Below are positions 48,901 to 63,712 of a DNA stretch of 64,000 nt, piece after piece; position 1 is the first letter of the stretch; every line of letters begins with the position of its first letter. The stretch is taken from assembly GCF_000151315.2 (NCBI RefSeq), contig NW_011887308.1, positions 373,649 through 437,648 on the forward strand, written 5' to 3'. The translations under genes and the position numbers were made by a program. The notes beneath the pieces were generated by a model, which was not told the origin of the DNA, did not search any database, and saw only the letters and a list, made by a program, of their open reading frames with translations. The DNA is from Capsaspora owczarzaki ATCC 30864 (lineage: Eukaryota; Opisthokonta; Filasterea).

Positions 48901-49869
48901 TTCAAGGTGAGCATTGTTTGATGCTGGACGCGGGCGAATCGAAACCGAAAAAGTTCAAAAGCTCAAACAAACTCGTTTCTATTGTGCAGATCCGGCAAAT
49001 CGCAAGGCACAACAACAGCGCGTCCTCCTTTTCCGACCAATGTCGGCCGTTCCCGTGTCCATTTTCCACATTCAAGACTCGCGACGTGTGACGGCAGCCG
49101 CCTTTGTGCCGACGCGCAAAGGAGGGTTGGCTTCAGTGGTCTACCTTGGTGACGAGAATGATCTCAAAATGCTGCACACCAGCGGCCCCGTGGCTCGCAA
49201 GGCGTCGGTACGTGTTTGTGAGAGCCTTGGGCAGTTCTTGGGGGCGGGCACGTTTGAACTCACGCAAATTTTGATTTCCCTTTCGTGTAGGCTTTGGTTC
49301 CACTTGCCGCCAACAAGCCCACCGTGCAGCAGACAAGCTACGCGCAATTGTTTGGCTCCACTCCGTCCACAGACGCTGCGCCGGCCGCTGCTACTGCCGC
49401 TGCTTCGTCGTCCACGAGCGCTGCAGCTGCATTCTCGGGCAAGTCGCTCTCCGCGACCATCTTCAGCGGACCCGCCCATGTCATCCCGCCTGTTTCCCAG
49501 CTGGTCGGTCCCTTCATGGGATTGCTGCTTGATCGCGTCACTGGCAAGGTTGCCACCGCCGAATCGACGACAAGCTCTGCAATGGATACTGCGGAAGACG
49601 TTCCGGCACCTGCGCAGCCTCAGACAGCTGCTGTTGCACCTCGATCACTGGTATGCAACCATCCTCGTTCTCGTCATCGTTTCTGCGTGTACTTTGATGA
49701 CTCACGTTCTCGTTTCGTTTGCTCGTGTTTCCCTGCTCCACAGCTTGCGATTGCCGCTTCAGTCGGAGAGCGAGAATTCGACTTTTTGGCCGACTGCTTC
49801 AAGGTTGGAGCAACACTCACCGATGCAGCACCTGTGGCATCGCGCAAAGTGCGCAAAGACAAGAGCTAA
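45933..49869 (+). CDS. WDR75: WDR75/UTP17, WD-repeat component of the small-subunit processome
   Basis: Nucleolar t-UTP/UTP-A subcomplex protein for pre-18S rRNA transcription and processing. The ATG at 45933 (MAGSKTATPGRP) opens an Ala/Thr-rich disordered start with acidic runs, followed by tandem beta-propellers. Five exons: 45933-48729, 48823-48906, 48990-49207, 49291-49650 and 49744-49869, all GT-AG. Diagnostic segments are RFPAVFSKDGKFMFAAAGD, HWHANAVAHMCFSSDGVYL with SGGLESVLVMWQLQTG, YLPRLGAAITAVATS, ADNSIRIVSAVSLKTLRIV, IQFHPKLDLAVTCG with KKFRVWAL, the exon-2 segment VWWSCKLNTSALVLD, and the C-terminal HVIPPVSQLVGPFMGLLLD. These match the WDR75 family end to end. Low-complexity inserts (poly-Ser, poly-Thr, poly-Ala) separate blades. 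Confidence 0.92.
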
Positions 49870-50052
49870 ACCACGCGCCCAAACAAACGTGATACTTTGA
49901 TAAGGCGAATGATTTTGTTGCTGTTTTTTTTTTTTTTGTATTAACACAGTTTTGTTGAAATCAATTCAAGCAATAACAAAGGAGCTAATGAGGTGATACA
50001 TGTACAAGTGACGGCTTGCCGTCGTCCGTTTCGTTGGCCGATGGCCTATCTT

Positions 50053-51811
<1,759 letters not shown>

Positions 51812-51978
51812 TTGGACTCTGGAGGGGGGACAACAATGCAACAATTCAAAATCAAAAAGACTGAGGGGGAAGAACGAAATAATATTAAAACTACAATGGA
51901 ACAAATCAAACAAAGCACAAAGGGTTCGAGGGTTCGCAAATCCGAAAAGCACAGGTTCGACAACCAGCGACAGTGCAT

Positions 51979-54034
51979 TCAGTCAGAGGCCGCGTTGCTA
52001 TTCAAGTGCTGTCGCCAGTCAGATACAATCGCTTGTCCGGTTGATGGCGGGGCGGTTGTACTGCTTGTGGTCCTCATTCTGAACTGCCCAATTCGAGGGC
52101 CAGTCGCGGTACTACTAGCGGCACTACTGGAGTCGGACGAGGCCGCTTGGCCACCGTGGAGCGAGCTCGGCGCAAGGAGTGCGACGGGATGTAGACTAGC
52201 ACCGCTGATGGTGGTGGCTGCGCTGGCTGCGCCTGTGCTTGACGAGCTGGAAACGGGAAGCGTGTCGTGTCGATCAAAAGCAGAGGCAATGTCGAACGTT
52301 GCGGCTGTCTTGGCAGTGGACGCAGACCGAACGGGTGGCGCAGTCGAAACACTTGTCTTTGAAGCACCTTTGACTGCATCTGGCGTGAACGGCTGGTGGA
52401 AGGCTTCATAAATACGGCGGACCTGAACGTGACAAAAACAACACGCAACCGACAGAATGAGAATTAAATTGCAACGGCTGAGACAGAAGAGCTGCCTTCT
52501 TCAACATGCCTTATGTTCGCCAATGCCAGGACAGCGCGACAGTTGCTCGGGAGTCGCATTCGCAATATTTTTAAGAGACTGAACAAAGCGCAGGACAATT
52601 CGCACAAGTGGTGAGCCACCAGCAGGTCGACTCTCGTTCAAGTGATCTTGAGCTCGTAGCTTACCCCAAAGGTCGATAAAAGCGTAATGACATCCGTCTT
52701 GTTGACGGATTTGATGGAGGTTAGAATATCCGTGACTCGAGAGAGAAAATCGGTATCGATGCGTTCCTTGAGCGCGTCCGCGGGCTTGGACTCGTACATT
52801 TTGTACGTTTCTAAATAGCGCGCCGCTTCATCCTCACTGGTTCAGGTTATGAGTGGACAGGGAAAGGAGGCGGGGAGGTCGAGGAGGGAAAACAACACAA
52901 CCAGGTTGCAAAAACGGATACTGTACCTCCAAGCGAGAACGACTGTAAATTTGAATCGCACCGTGACAGTCGTCAACTCACGTAAAACACGTTGTGTATC
53001 TTTCTGCCAACGTTCAACAATATAACAGCTTGAGCGCATTGAGCGCAAACGAAAATCCACGACAAACCCAAAAACCATCACGGCCAATCCCGAAACCTTA
53101 CAATATCGACCAAGATCAGCAATATTCGAAGCTCGTACATGTTGCGCAGCTCTCGCATTCGCTGCCACAGATACTCTGGGTGGAGCAAGTGATATCTTAG
53201 ACTGCAAGACCCCCCCGAGCAGAATGAGTCTTTTTGGAACAGGCACTCAAGCAAATCAAACTGGCCTGCTCCTTGAGCCTACCGTACCTCAAGTACAAGG
53301 CGCACACAGACCGACCCATGACAAAGTCTGGGACCATTTCGACAATCTCATACGGCACAGTGCCGCTGATGCATTTGAGCATCGGATTGTGTTCCTGTCG
53401 CTTGTTCACTTGGAGACAAGTGGCGCCTCCACCTCGCGTTAGCGTTGGCGTACTTGATGCTCGTTTCCTACAGCATGGTCAGATTGTATACCAGGGTGAG
53501 ATTGGACATGCCAAATCCACTGCACATGTCGGCGCGACAAACTGACACTTGAGCTGATGATGCGCCAACGCCAACGCCAGCATTGCTACTACTCGAGCTG
53601 CCTGGACGGCCCACTCCGGATCCAGATCCAGCGGGTTCGGTGGCTGCGGTGCGCAGGTGGCCAAAGTGTGCCTCGAGTAACGAGCCAGGAGCGTGCAACC
53701 GACCTGGAGCGTCGCCACCGCCGAGGATCATCGGATGGCCACCCGGCGCAGCGACGAGGAGCTCTTGGCTGAGCACCCACGGTGTTGCTGACGACGCCGT
53801 GGACGTCGATCCCGCGACGGACGACGACAACGACGACGACGACGACGACGAGTGATGACCAGAGCCAGTCCCAGCCCCAGCCCCAGCCCCAGCTCGAGTC
53901 CCAGCCCGAGTCCCAGTCATCTGTGCTTCGGCCATCTGAGCAGCAGCTGCGAACGCTTGCATGTCGTCGTGGGTGTCTGCGAACGCGTCAAACTCGGACG
54001 CGTCGGACTCGACAATCTTGCGCTTGCTCGCCAT
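51979..54034 (-). CDS. ERCC1: ERCC1, DNA excision-repair endonuclease subunit
   Basis: Non-catalytic partner of XPF in the 5' flap endonuclease of nucleotide-excision and crosslink repair. Seven exons: 54034-53547, 53467-53288, 53201-53102, 53003-52927, 52836-52665, 52578-52510 and 52422-51979. The first is disordered ([20 protein letters not shown], Gly/Ala and Ser runs). The central domain is diagnostic: [87 protein letters not shown]. The tandem HhH domain follows ([51 protein letters not shown]). A 110-residue Ser/Thr-rich tail ending [12 protein letters not shown] is longer than in animal ERCC1. The sixth intron begins with GC. It lies in tandem upstream of PITP, 167 bp apart. Confidence 0.93.
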
Positions 54035-54521
54035 TTTGAGATGTTTCTGAGATTTGAAGAGTGAGGTCGTGGTATTTTGGATTGCGCTACACAAGTAAAG
54101 CTCGAACATGTTTCCAATAGTCTGGCTTTGATACGATCGACATCTCTGGACAGGCAGGCAGAGCATTTGCATTGAATTGAATTGGAATATTTCCATTGTG
54201 TTCAACTCGAGCATTGTTCAGTTGTGTGTGAGTTGATTGAGCTTCCGGCTTTGGTCCACGCTTCGGAGTAATCCACAGGTTGATCACAGCACCTTCATTC
54301 AAGCATGCACGGTTTCATGATGGAAAGGTTAACACTCAAAAGCACATTAAAGCAAGTGTTAAAAAAAAAACAACAACAAAACAAACAAAACAAACTACCA
54401 AACTACGTCTACCAAACTACCCGAACTCAAACACAATCTGCTCCCTCGAAGTGAGCAAAGTCATCATCAGAAGAAAACACAGCATCACACCACCAGAGAG
54501 AGGGAAGCGAGCGTTCTTTGG
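54035..54521. other. Spacer between ERCC1 and the LRR gene
   Basis: ERCC1 promoter side and 3' flank of the LRR gene. No gene seen. A-rich AACAAAAC tract at 54361-54400. Confidence 0.45.
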
Positions 54522-57500
54522 TTAATTCGGCGGTTGATTCTCGTTCAAGCTGTTTGAAGTGAGAAAGCCATACCGTCAAACAGTAAGTACCACACACAAA
54601 CACGACAGAATCAGCATCAGCGAAAGGGACCATACTTGAGCCAGTCAAGTGCAGAATTCTGGTCGAGTGCGTTGTCCAACGCAAGCTCTCCAGCTTCCCC
54701 GATTTCGTTATACCACAAACTGTTTGCATAGGAGTGAGCAAAAGCACTGCAGAGCAGCACGTACACACATTCATCGTTGATCTCAATCTGCAAAATAATG
54801 GTCACGTACTCGAGTACTTTAAGCGTGGTGTTTCGCAAGAGCGCTTCTGCCAACCTTTCGGCGCCAGCATCGCCAATGTGATTCATTCCAAGACTGTGTA
54901 CAATGCAGTGAGTAACATGCAGCTTGTTTAATGACCAGTGCGACACGAAGCAGCAGAAAAGCGAGAGGAACATACTCGAGGGTTGTCAGTGTTGTGTTCT
55001 GCGAGATCACTGCCGCCATCGCATTTGCACCACTATCGCGAATAGAATTGCGGGACAGGCTGCTCTCAAAAGGTAAGTGTAAGTATCGTTGCTCATCAAG
55101 CGACATGCTCAGCATGCAAGGTAGCAAGGAAAGGAAACGTACTCGAACGAAGTCAATCCCACGTTTTGCTTCAATTCCTCCGCCAGCGCCATTGCTCCTG
55201 TACTGCCAATCCAACACTCGCGCAGGCTGCTCAAAGCGTCAGTATCATCAACGTAGTGCAGCAGCAAAAGGGCGCAATAAGCAAGGGCAGAAATAGCCAT
55301 TTCGTACTTTAGCGTGGTCAGTGTCGTGTTTACCCTGAGTGCCTTGGAAATCGCTTCCGCTCCTGCATCTCCGAGCTGAGTGGAACTCAGACTAGAATCG
55401 TGTCGTGATTGAACAAACCCCCGACATGATCAAGCAGCGATTAGTTGACAACGCCAAGAACGACAACAATCAGCAAGCCAGCGCGATGGAAAGACAACAT
55501 ACTTGAGTATAGTGAGCTTGGTGTTCTGCATCAGCGCCTCTGCAATCGCTTGGGCTCCAATCGGGCCAATCTTATTGGAATTCAGACTGTTTGTTGTCAC
55601 GCGGTGAGTACTTGCATCAACGTGTCCACCGCCTCTCCCCCGAACGAAGCAAATCAGCGAGAGAAGCAAACATACTCGAGCTCGGTCATCCAAGAGTTCT
55701 GCTTGAGCGATGTTGCAATGACTTGCGCTCCAAAGTCGTCAAGGCCAAATCGAATCCTAAACAGTGTCGTGAACAACAATCAATGTGAGTTGCAATGAAA
55801 GTCACAACACCAACCGAACACGAGAACTTACTCAAGCTTGCTTGGTTTGGTCAAACTCAGAACCTCTTGAATCACTTGCACTCCAGCAGAGTCAACAATG
55901 TTCTCACGCAAGCTGTCCGCATAAACTGAGTGACTTATATCCATCGAAAGAAGCATCACATGCGTCGACGTCATAGAAGGGGAACGACAGGAGAAGGGAG
56001 AAGGAACATACAAAAGCCTGGAAACCCGCGACAGGGCTTTTTCGAGTCCAAAATCATGCGGATTACGCACCTGCGGCAGCAGACTGTGACCACACGGTGA
56101 CAAGTTGCGTGAGCGACCACCTCTGGCCACTTCAGAGTGAATGTCAACTGCAGGACAACATACCGCTCTGTGGTCAATGGTTCTGACATTTCACGCTCGA
56201 ATTCAGGGTCGTAGTCGTTCAAATCTCGCAATCTGGAATCACGCCGTGAGAAATCGCAGCAGAAAGAATCATTTTATGCGCACAAGTGAGACTTTGACCG
56301 GCACGAGGGAGTATAACCTACTTGAACGTGGTCAGCGTAGTGTTGTGTTTGAGTGCGGCTGCGATTGTTTGCACTGCACAGGTAATAAAGCTAGCCGACA
56401 GCCTGATGTCATCACGATGAAGAACACGAACAACCAAACAAACAAACGAACAATGAATCATCAATTAGCACTTTGGTATCACTTTCGGAGCATCAAACGA
56501 CACACAATGAAAGGTGACCGTACTCGAGGGTGGTGAGTGTGGCGTTTTGCTTCAGCACAGTGGCAATCGCGTGAGCTCCAGCTTTGCCAAGCACGTCGTT
56601 CCCTAGTCTAATCCCAGAAATAGTGTCAGTTTCAGTGAATCAAGCATCGAGGCTGTTCGGCATGCGACTTGTTACATACTTGAGCGAGGTTAGAGTCGTG
56701 TTCTGAACAAGTGCGGGTGCAATTGCCTGCGTCTCAGCATCGCCAATGGAATTGCCATCCAACCTGCTCCCACATAACAAGCAAAGTGATTACAGTGAGG
56801 CATGACACCAATCACCACGTATGGTTGAACATACTCGAGCGTGGTCAGCGCAGTGTTCACTTTGAGCGCCTCGGCAATAGGTTTCACACCAGCAGTGCCA
56901 ATGTGATTTTCATTCAAACTGCAACCACGTGTTATGTAAGAATACCACCAAGTAGGACGTCCGCCTACAGGTGTGACATTGAGCAACGAGCAAGGCACGT
57001 ACCGGAGCGTGGTCAGAGTCTTGTTCTGCTTCAGAGCCTCGGAAATGATCTGCGCTCCAACAGCGCCAATAACATTGCGAGATACACTGAATGCGCAAAG
57101 CCGTAAGTAATAGAACAATAAACGAGTGTTTGGGAGTGACAAAAAGTTGGTAGAAAGCCTTACTCGAGTGTCGTCAGCGTCGTGTTCTGCTTGAGTGCTT
57201 CGGCAATCTCGTGCACTTTAAAACAAAGCTCACTGCAACTCAGACTGTTGGCTGATCGTGAGTAAATGCAGCAACAACCAGTTCCACAACAACAGGAGCA
57301 TAGAACGTACTCGAGAGTGGTCAAACTTGTGTTCGACTTCAGCATTTCGGCAATGCTGTTGGCACCAGCATCGTCAATCGGATTCATTGAAAGACTGCGT
57401 TTTCAAGTGGTAAGAAAATGTATCACCAAAATAAAGCCTCGCTCTCTACAACATCGTTCCCAAACATACTTGAGCGTGGTCAACGTGTTGTTCTGCGCGA

Positions 57501-60470
57501 GTGCTCCACCGATCTCTTGGAGTCCAGCGGTGCCAATACTGCAGTGCTTGAGACTTGACACGTGACAAGCAATACAAGCAAGGTTAATCTTTGGCCTTTG
57601 CAGACGAGAAACGGGCCAATGCGGCTGAAAACATACTGCAGAGTGGTAAGCGTCTTGTTCCGCCGAAGAGCATCTGCAATGGCTTGCGCACCGGCATCAC
57701 CAAATCGACTGTGATCCAGACTGTATCCGATTGTGAGAATTCCAAAGCACCCCGATAAACAAGAGTGATAGCGTCGAACCGGCATGACAGATTGCAAACA
57801 TACTCGAGTGTGGTCAGTGTGGTGTTGCTCTTGAGTGTTGTAGCAATCGCCTGCGCTCCGGCTACTTCCATTGCGTTTCCCATAAGTCTACTCCCAAGCG
57901 ATGAGCCATACCATCGAATACCACAACAAAGCACGGCATTCATCAACACAAAGCGAGGAGCTCGTACGAGAGTGTCGTGAGAGAAGTGTTTCGCGCGAGC
58001 GCTTCTGCAATTGCTTGGAATCCAACGCTGTTCAATCTATTGTCGCCCAGACTATAATCAACGTGTGAGCATGCGGTATTAGGCAGCCGTGATTGCCTCG
58101 ATTTTCGTTCTCTTCATCTTTCTGCTTTTTGTTTGGGGTAGGGGGATAAAGGTAGGAGCTGTCACGTACTCAAGTTCAGTCAGCGTCGTGTTCACTTGAA
58201 GCATCCGTGGTATCGCCGCCTGCGTGCCACAACCGAGAGTGATATTGTGGTTCAAACTGCGAGCATTGCAGTGAGCGACAGGGCAAATGATCCATCGCTT
58301 GCAGTTACAAAAACATGGATTCAGTCAAAATGAGAAGGGAGGATCATACTTGAGGGAGGTCAACGTCGTGTTCTGCTCGAGCGCGTGAACAATCGCTTCA
58401 ACTCCAGCATCTCCAATCGAACACCAATACAGCCTGTGGCAATTGATGTCAGCGATGGCATAACAACGCAGCAGTGGAACCAAGAGTCACAACATCAATC
58501 CGGCAGAACGTACGAAAGCGTAGTCAACGTCTTGTTGCACACCAGAGCATCAGCGATCGCAAGTCCGCCAGCTTCGCCAATCTTGTTTTTATCCAAACTA
58601 TTACAATGAAGTGAGCAACACACATCACTGCGCTTCTCGCATGACCTCAAGCAATGATTCAGCATGAGAGTGACACTGACACAAGCGTAGTCAATGTGGA
58701 GTTGCTCTTGAGTGCCTCTCCAATCGCTTGCGCTCCAGCGCTGCCAATGGCGTTGCCGAGCAAGCTGGTGACCATGCAATGAGAATCAATAATTCAATAT
58801 ATAAATCAATTAACTTCTGAGCGCAAAGTCAACTAGCAGACGAGGAAGAGAGTGGTGGAATCCTTACCGGAGTGCAGTCAAAGTGGTGTTTGATTTCAGC
58901 GCTTCTCCAATCGCTTGAGCTCCAAAGTCTCCAATCTGAGGACCAAACGCCCTGGCCCCGACATACAAATATGGTTATATTAATGTTCGCAATCAGACGC
59001 GGTAGTGGTCAGCATGAGAGGAAAGAAGCATACTCTAGGGTGGTCAGTGTCGAGTTTTGCTTTAGTGTGGCGGCAATCGCGTGTGCTTCTGCCGAGCCGA
59101 ATTCACCCGAGTCCACACTGTTACCACACAATGAGCGACGCCATCGAAACAAACCGGAGCATTTGCAATGACAAACTAGAATGCAATCAAAATGCGAAAG
59201 CGGTGCGTACTAGAGCGTGGTCAACGTGGCGTTCTGCGTCAGTGCCTTTGCCATCGCTCGCGCTCCATTGGCATCGAGGTAAGCCCTGTCGTCACACGGT
59301 GAGCCAATTACCTCGCACAAAGCAACACGGGCAAATGGTGCCAAAACAACGTACGAGAGTTCAGTCAGTGTGGTGTTTTGCGTCAGTGCATCGGCAATCA
59401 CTGCGTCAGTGTAGTTTCGAGTCCTGTTATCATGAAGCAAAGTAGTGAGCGAGTGAGCTTTGTACAGCTGTCATTACCATGGCATCGGCAAATGGATCTG
59501 GCGTTGCATACCGGAGTGTCGTCAGCGTTTTGTTCTGCACTAACGCTGCCGCAATCGGCTGCATTCTAGCATTCTTGAAGTCAATCACACAGTCGCCCAA
59601 GCTGATACCATACGGTGAGTCAAGGCATCAAACAAACATGGAGTTAGCAGAAGCCGACAAGTACATACTCGAGCGTAGTCAGTGTGGTGTTTTGCAGGAG
59701 TGCTTCACCGATCGCTTCCTCCCTGCTGAGCTTCTTGCTGTCCTGGTTGTCGTCGCCGTCGCCAGCAGTGTCGTCGTCGCAGTCCTCGTAATCGCCGTCG
59801 TCAGCATCGTCAGCATCCGTTTGACGAGCCTTCTTCTTGTTCTTCTTGGATGTTGAGGTGTTCTCCCCGGCCATTTCAGCAGCCCGACGCTTGCTGCGGA
59901 TGGTCGTGAGAGCGCCACTACTGGAAGTTGAACTCGTCTTGCTAGTACGCGCAACTGCAACCTGAATGGGTTTGCGAGCACGAAGATGGTAGCTCACAGT
60001 CTGAGATCCTTGGTTGGTTGGTGCAGTGGCCTTCTTCTGAGCGGTCTGGCGTTATGTGAAAAATCAAACAGTAGGAATCACAAACGAAGCAAACAAGATG
60101 TCAGCGACGAGTTAGTGGACTGGCATTACGCCTCACAACTCTTGGGCAGGAGCAGCACCTTGCTGAGCGGCGCTGAGATTGAAGTGGCAGGGACAGGTGC
60201 GGCTGCCTTGCTGGTCCTGCCTCGCGGAGCAGCAATAGTAGTAGCACTGGCAGCAGTAGCAGCACTTGCAACAGCAGCAGTGGCAGCAGCACGGGCAGCA
60301 GCTCGCTTCGGTTTGGGTGGATCGACCTCCATTTCCGCGACCACACGATCGTCCTCCGCTGCGTCGGTGCTACCGAGGCTGCCACCAGTCTTTGGCTTGG
60401 TGGCTCTTGTAGTGCGCATGGGAGTAGGAGTGGGAGCAGGAGCAGCCGAGGGTACCGCCTTCTTTGCCAT
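54522..60470 (-). CDS. Leucine-rich-repeat protein built from about 30 single-LRR exons
   Basis: The ATG at 60470 (MAKKAVPSAAPAPT) opens a disordered basic/Ala-rich start (exon 60470-60159). A second exon (about 60030-59670) has a Lys-rich, then Asp-rich stretch and a partial repeat (SREEAIGEALLQNTTLTTL). About 30 short exons follow, most exactly 84 nt (for example 55586-55503), each coding one 28-residue ribonuclease-inhibitor/NLR-type repeat with consensus LxxNxIGxxGAxxIAxAL plus NTTLTTLE. Borders are phase 2 on both sides, with GTATGT/GTACGT donors. Three exons at 55833-56235 are degenerate; two of them are shorter (72-75 nt) yet keep phase. A short last exon (54549-54522) gives LNENQPPN and stop. 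I see no NACHT, TIR, signal peptide or membrane segment. The product is probably a nuclear or cytosolic scaffold of about 1000 residues; partner unknown. Confidence 0.85.
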
Positions 60471-61389
60471 TTGAGAACCGCAAAGATTTTTACACAATAA
60501 ACAATCCACAAGAAGATCAAAAACCAAGACTGATTGTTTCGAATACAATGCCATCGTCGAGCCAGCTCTAGCGTGCTTGACCCTGCTTTCCTTCTGGTTT
60601 CTTTGTTTGTTTGTTTGCTTGTGTGGTTGTTTGTTTCATTTTGTGCTTGACCCTTGCTTTCTTTTGTTGTTAGTTTGTGATTTTCTTTTGTTTGTTTGTT
60701 TGTCTGTCGTTTTGTGTTGCTGTCCTCTTGACTGTCAAGCACCTGTCTCTATACAATTATCTTGCGCGCGCGACTTGAGCTTGTCGATGAGACTTTACTG
60801 TACATTGCGGTGGTGGTATTCACCTTACCGTCTGACGAAACGAGGTGTCGAGACACGCCACAGAGAAACTCTGCAGGGTCAAATGCAAGTGGCAATCATT
60901 GGAGCATTCGCTCAAAAGGGCAATTCACAATACTTATTCGTCTCTGTGACAACCATTGACATTTGGAAAGGCAACGATTCGAACTAAACATTTGATGTGG
61001 ACTTTGCATTTGACTGGACTGTTTGCATTGAATTGAAATGAATTGACGTTCTGCAATCGTTCTTTTTCATTTGTGATTTCACTCTTTGACTCTGAGATTT
61101 TCACTCTTTTCANNNNNNNNNNNNNNNNNNNNNNNNNNNNNNNNNNNNNNNNNNNNNNNNNNNNNNNNNNNNNNNNNNNNNNNNNNNNNNNNNNNNNNNN
61201 NNNNNNNNNNNNNNNNNNNNNNNNNNNNNNNNNNNNNNNNNNNNNNNNNNNNNNNNNNNNNNNNNNNNNNNNNNNNNNNNNNNNNNNNNNNNNNNNNNNN
61301 NNNNNGGGGATCTCGCGTTTTGGCTGGTTTAGGACGCCGCTTCAGCGAACAGAGCAGCGTCAGAGACAACGACGAGCAGTAGTAAGGCA
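60471..61389. other. Divergent promoter region, partly unsequenced
   Basis: Between LRR gene (minus) and FIP1 (plus). TTTGTTTGT-type repeats at 60600-60710; a 193-bp assembly gap at 61113-61305. No gene recognised. Confidence 0.45.
61113..61305. other. Assembly gap (193 N)
   Basis: Run of N in the spacer upstream of FIP1. Confidence 1.
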
Positions 61390-63247
61390 ATGTCAATCGA
61401 GCAGGACGGGGTCGGTGGCGGCGAGGCAGGTCGGGTTGCTGGCGACTTGGACGACAAGGACGACGACAAGGACGACCAAGACCAAGACCAAGACCAAGAC
61501 GACGATGAAGACGAAGACGAAGACGATGATGATGATGATGATGATGATGTCGAGCTTAACATGGCCACGTCGTAAGTGCTGGGAGGCTGAACGACCCAAA
61601 CCGAACTCTGCCAGGTCTCTCTGACTACAAACTCGAACTGTGAACTCAATTGTAGAGCACCGGGAACGCGACCGACACCGGCATTCACACGCCCAGGTGC
61701 TGCACCAGTGACACACACGCCAACGACAATCCCGACGGGAGGTGTACTGCCGCCCATTCAACCAGTACAACCGCGAATCGCTGCGTCACAATTGGCAGCT
61801 CAGGCAACAAGTATGACAACCAAAAGTTTGGATTGTTCTTTGTTGCTGAGAACTCTGCGAACAGCGCATGGGGTGGTGGTGGTGGGACCTGTTTGTTCTC
61901 CCCGTGATCTCTAAACCCTGTGTCACAACAGGTAATCGACTGGACATCAATGCTGTCGGCCAATATAACGACAAGTCTATCTTTGAGTTTGATCTTGACG
62001 GAGCTGAAGACAAGCCGTGGCGCAAACCAGGTAGGCAGTCAGCTTTCCAAGTCCCGGTTTGGTCGACTTGCGGCAAGTCGACGTCTCTCTCACGTCATCT
62101 CGCAATTTGCCATCTCCACAAACAGGCGCTGATATCTCTGATTACTTCAATTATGGCTTCAACGAGGAGACATGGCAAATTTATTGCGAGAAACAAAAAT
62201 CCATGCGTGCTTCGGTTGGCAGCTCCGGAATTGGTGTAAGTGCTGGCAACTGCTCGAGTGCACCATCCTGGACGTAGTTGCCGAGGTTGTTTTGGAGGTT
62301 GCATTTGCATTTTGTTGCGCATCCATTGATGAATGCTTAACTGTTTTTTTTTTCTTTTTTTTTTTTGTTTGGGACCTGCCCGCAATCTTGCCCGATCCAG
62401 CGCACCGTGCCCCCTCTGATTCCGCAGCTTGCCGGAGGAAGCGATAGTATGTATTGTTTCAAGAGTTTGGTTGTACCGCGTGCTGGTTTTTTTTGTGCGT
62501 CTCACTAGCCGCGTTCTTGTTTTTGTACTCTACTCAGTCAAACCACTGCGACCCGCTGGTTACACTGACTCCAACCGCATTTCAATAGGACGAGGTTGGT
62601 GTGACTGACATGTTGTCTAATGCTGTCTTTCTTTTCTCAAAAACGCAACTTGAACGAATCACGAATTTGCTTTTTCGGATTGGCACAGCAACGCGAAGGG
62701 CGGACGAAAGTGCTCTTCAAGTTCTTGGCGGCGATCCTTCGGGCAGCTCAATTCAGTCGCTGGTAAATCTGGACGCCTCGTCCGTGCCAGCACTCCTTCC
62801 GCTCGCTCGAAATATGCCCCCTGTGGCGCCTCCGCTCGCGCCTCCTGCGGCAGCGGCGCCCGCACCACTGCAGCCGCTGCGACCCGCATATCCCGTGCCT
62901 GCTCCCGGCATGGTGCACCCTGCCATGATGCAAGGCAAGATGCCTCCTCCGCTCATGATGCCCATGATGCCCGGAATGATGCCGCCAGGCATGATGCCTC
63001 CAGGCATGGTGCCCGGCATGATGCCCCCAGGAATGCCACGACCACCATGGGCTGCGCAATCGCACGGTAGCAGCAGCCACAGCAGCCACAACAGTGATGA
63101 TAGCGATCGGTAAGCCTGTTCAAAGGATTGTTTCGATTTTGAGATTGCAGTCACTCATGCTGCAATTCCTCCTCCTGCCACAGGTCTTCCAGCAAACGCT
63201 CATCCTCGTCCGAAGACGATTCCTCGCGCAAGCGATCACGTCGCTGA
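61390..63247 (+). CDS. FIP1: FIP1 (FIP1L1-like), mRNA 3'-end polyadenylation factor subunit
   Basis: Subunit of the cleavage and polyadenylation specificity factor that tethers poly(A) polymerase. ATG at 61390 (MSIEQDGVGGGEAG). Eight exons: 61390-61571, 61656-61810, 61932-62040, 62126-62235, 62401-62446, 62538-62594, 62689-63109 and 63184-63247. An Asp/Glu-rich start is followed by the signature Fip1 motif spread over exons 3-4: FEFDLDGAEDKPWRKPG joined to ADISDYFNYGFNEETW, then QIYCEKQKSMR. The C-terminal half is Pro/Met-rich (MMPGMMPPGMMPPGM), as in FIP1L1. It ends in an RS-like basic tail (RSSSKRSSSSEDDSSRKRSR). The exon joins keep frame throughout. Confidence 0.93.
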
Positions 63248-63437
63248 ATGTTCATCTGGTTGATTGGACCTTTGGGTGTTGGCGCAAATGTTCGTTTTTT
63301 TTTTTCACAATCTATTTCCGAATCCACTTGTTTGAGTCATACTCCTCTTGCGCATCATTTCCATGCATGCATTAACGAGCGCTTGTTCCATGTTTGGCTG
63401 CAGTCTTTGAATTTTTTTTTTCTGGGTTGAACACAAC

Positions 63438-63680
63438 ATGGGAAAAAAGCGACGAAAGGTGGAGGACGCCCTGTTGTCGTGTGTGTGCTGGTGAGTGTTT
63501 TTGCTTGGACGAGCGCGGGATTCTCGCCAATAGACATGAAATCCACCAATTTGACTTTCCAGTCGGGTTGCGTGGAGGAGGCGAGCGCGCTAAGATGAGC
63601 ACTAAGACGAGCACACGAAACAAGCAGCTGGGATTTGATTCACAGTCGAACCCCCACCCTGCTCTTTTGCGCTTGCGGAT

Positions 63681-63712
<32 letters not shown>

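Noticed and set aside
54522-60470. CRISPR-like regular repeats, about 165 bp apart
   Set aside because: The repeated units are 84-nt coding exons with splice signals and LRR consensus, in a eukaryotic gene.
54522-60470. NLR immune receptor
   Set aside because: The repeats are NLR-like, but no NACHT/NB-ARC P-loop, TIR, CARD or other effector domain is visible.
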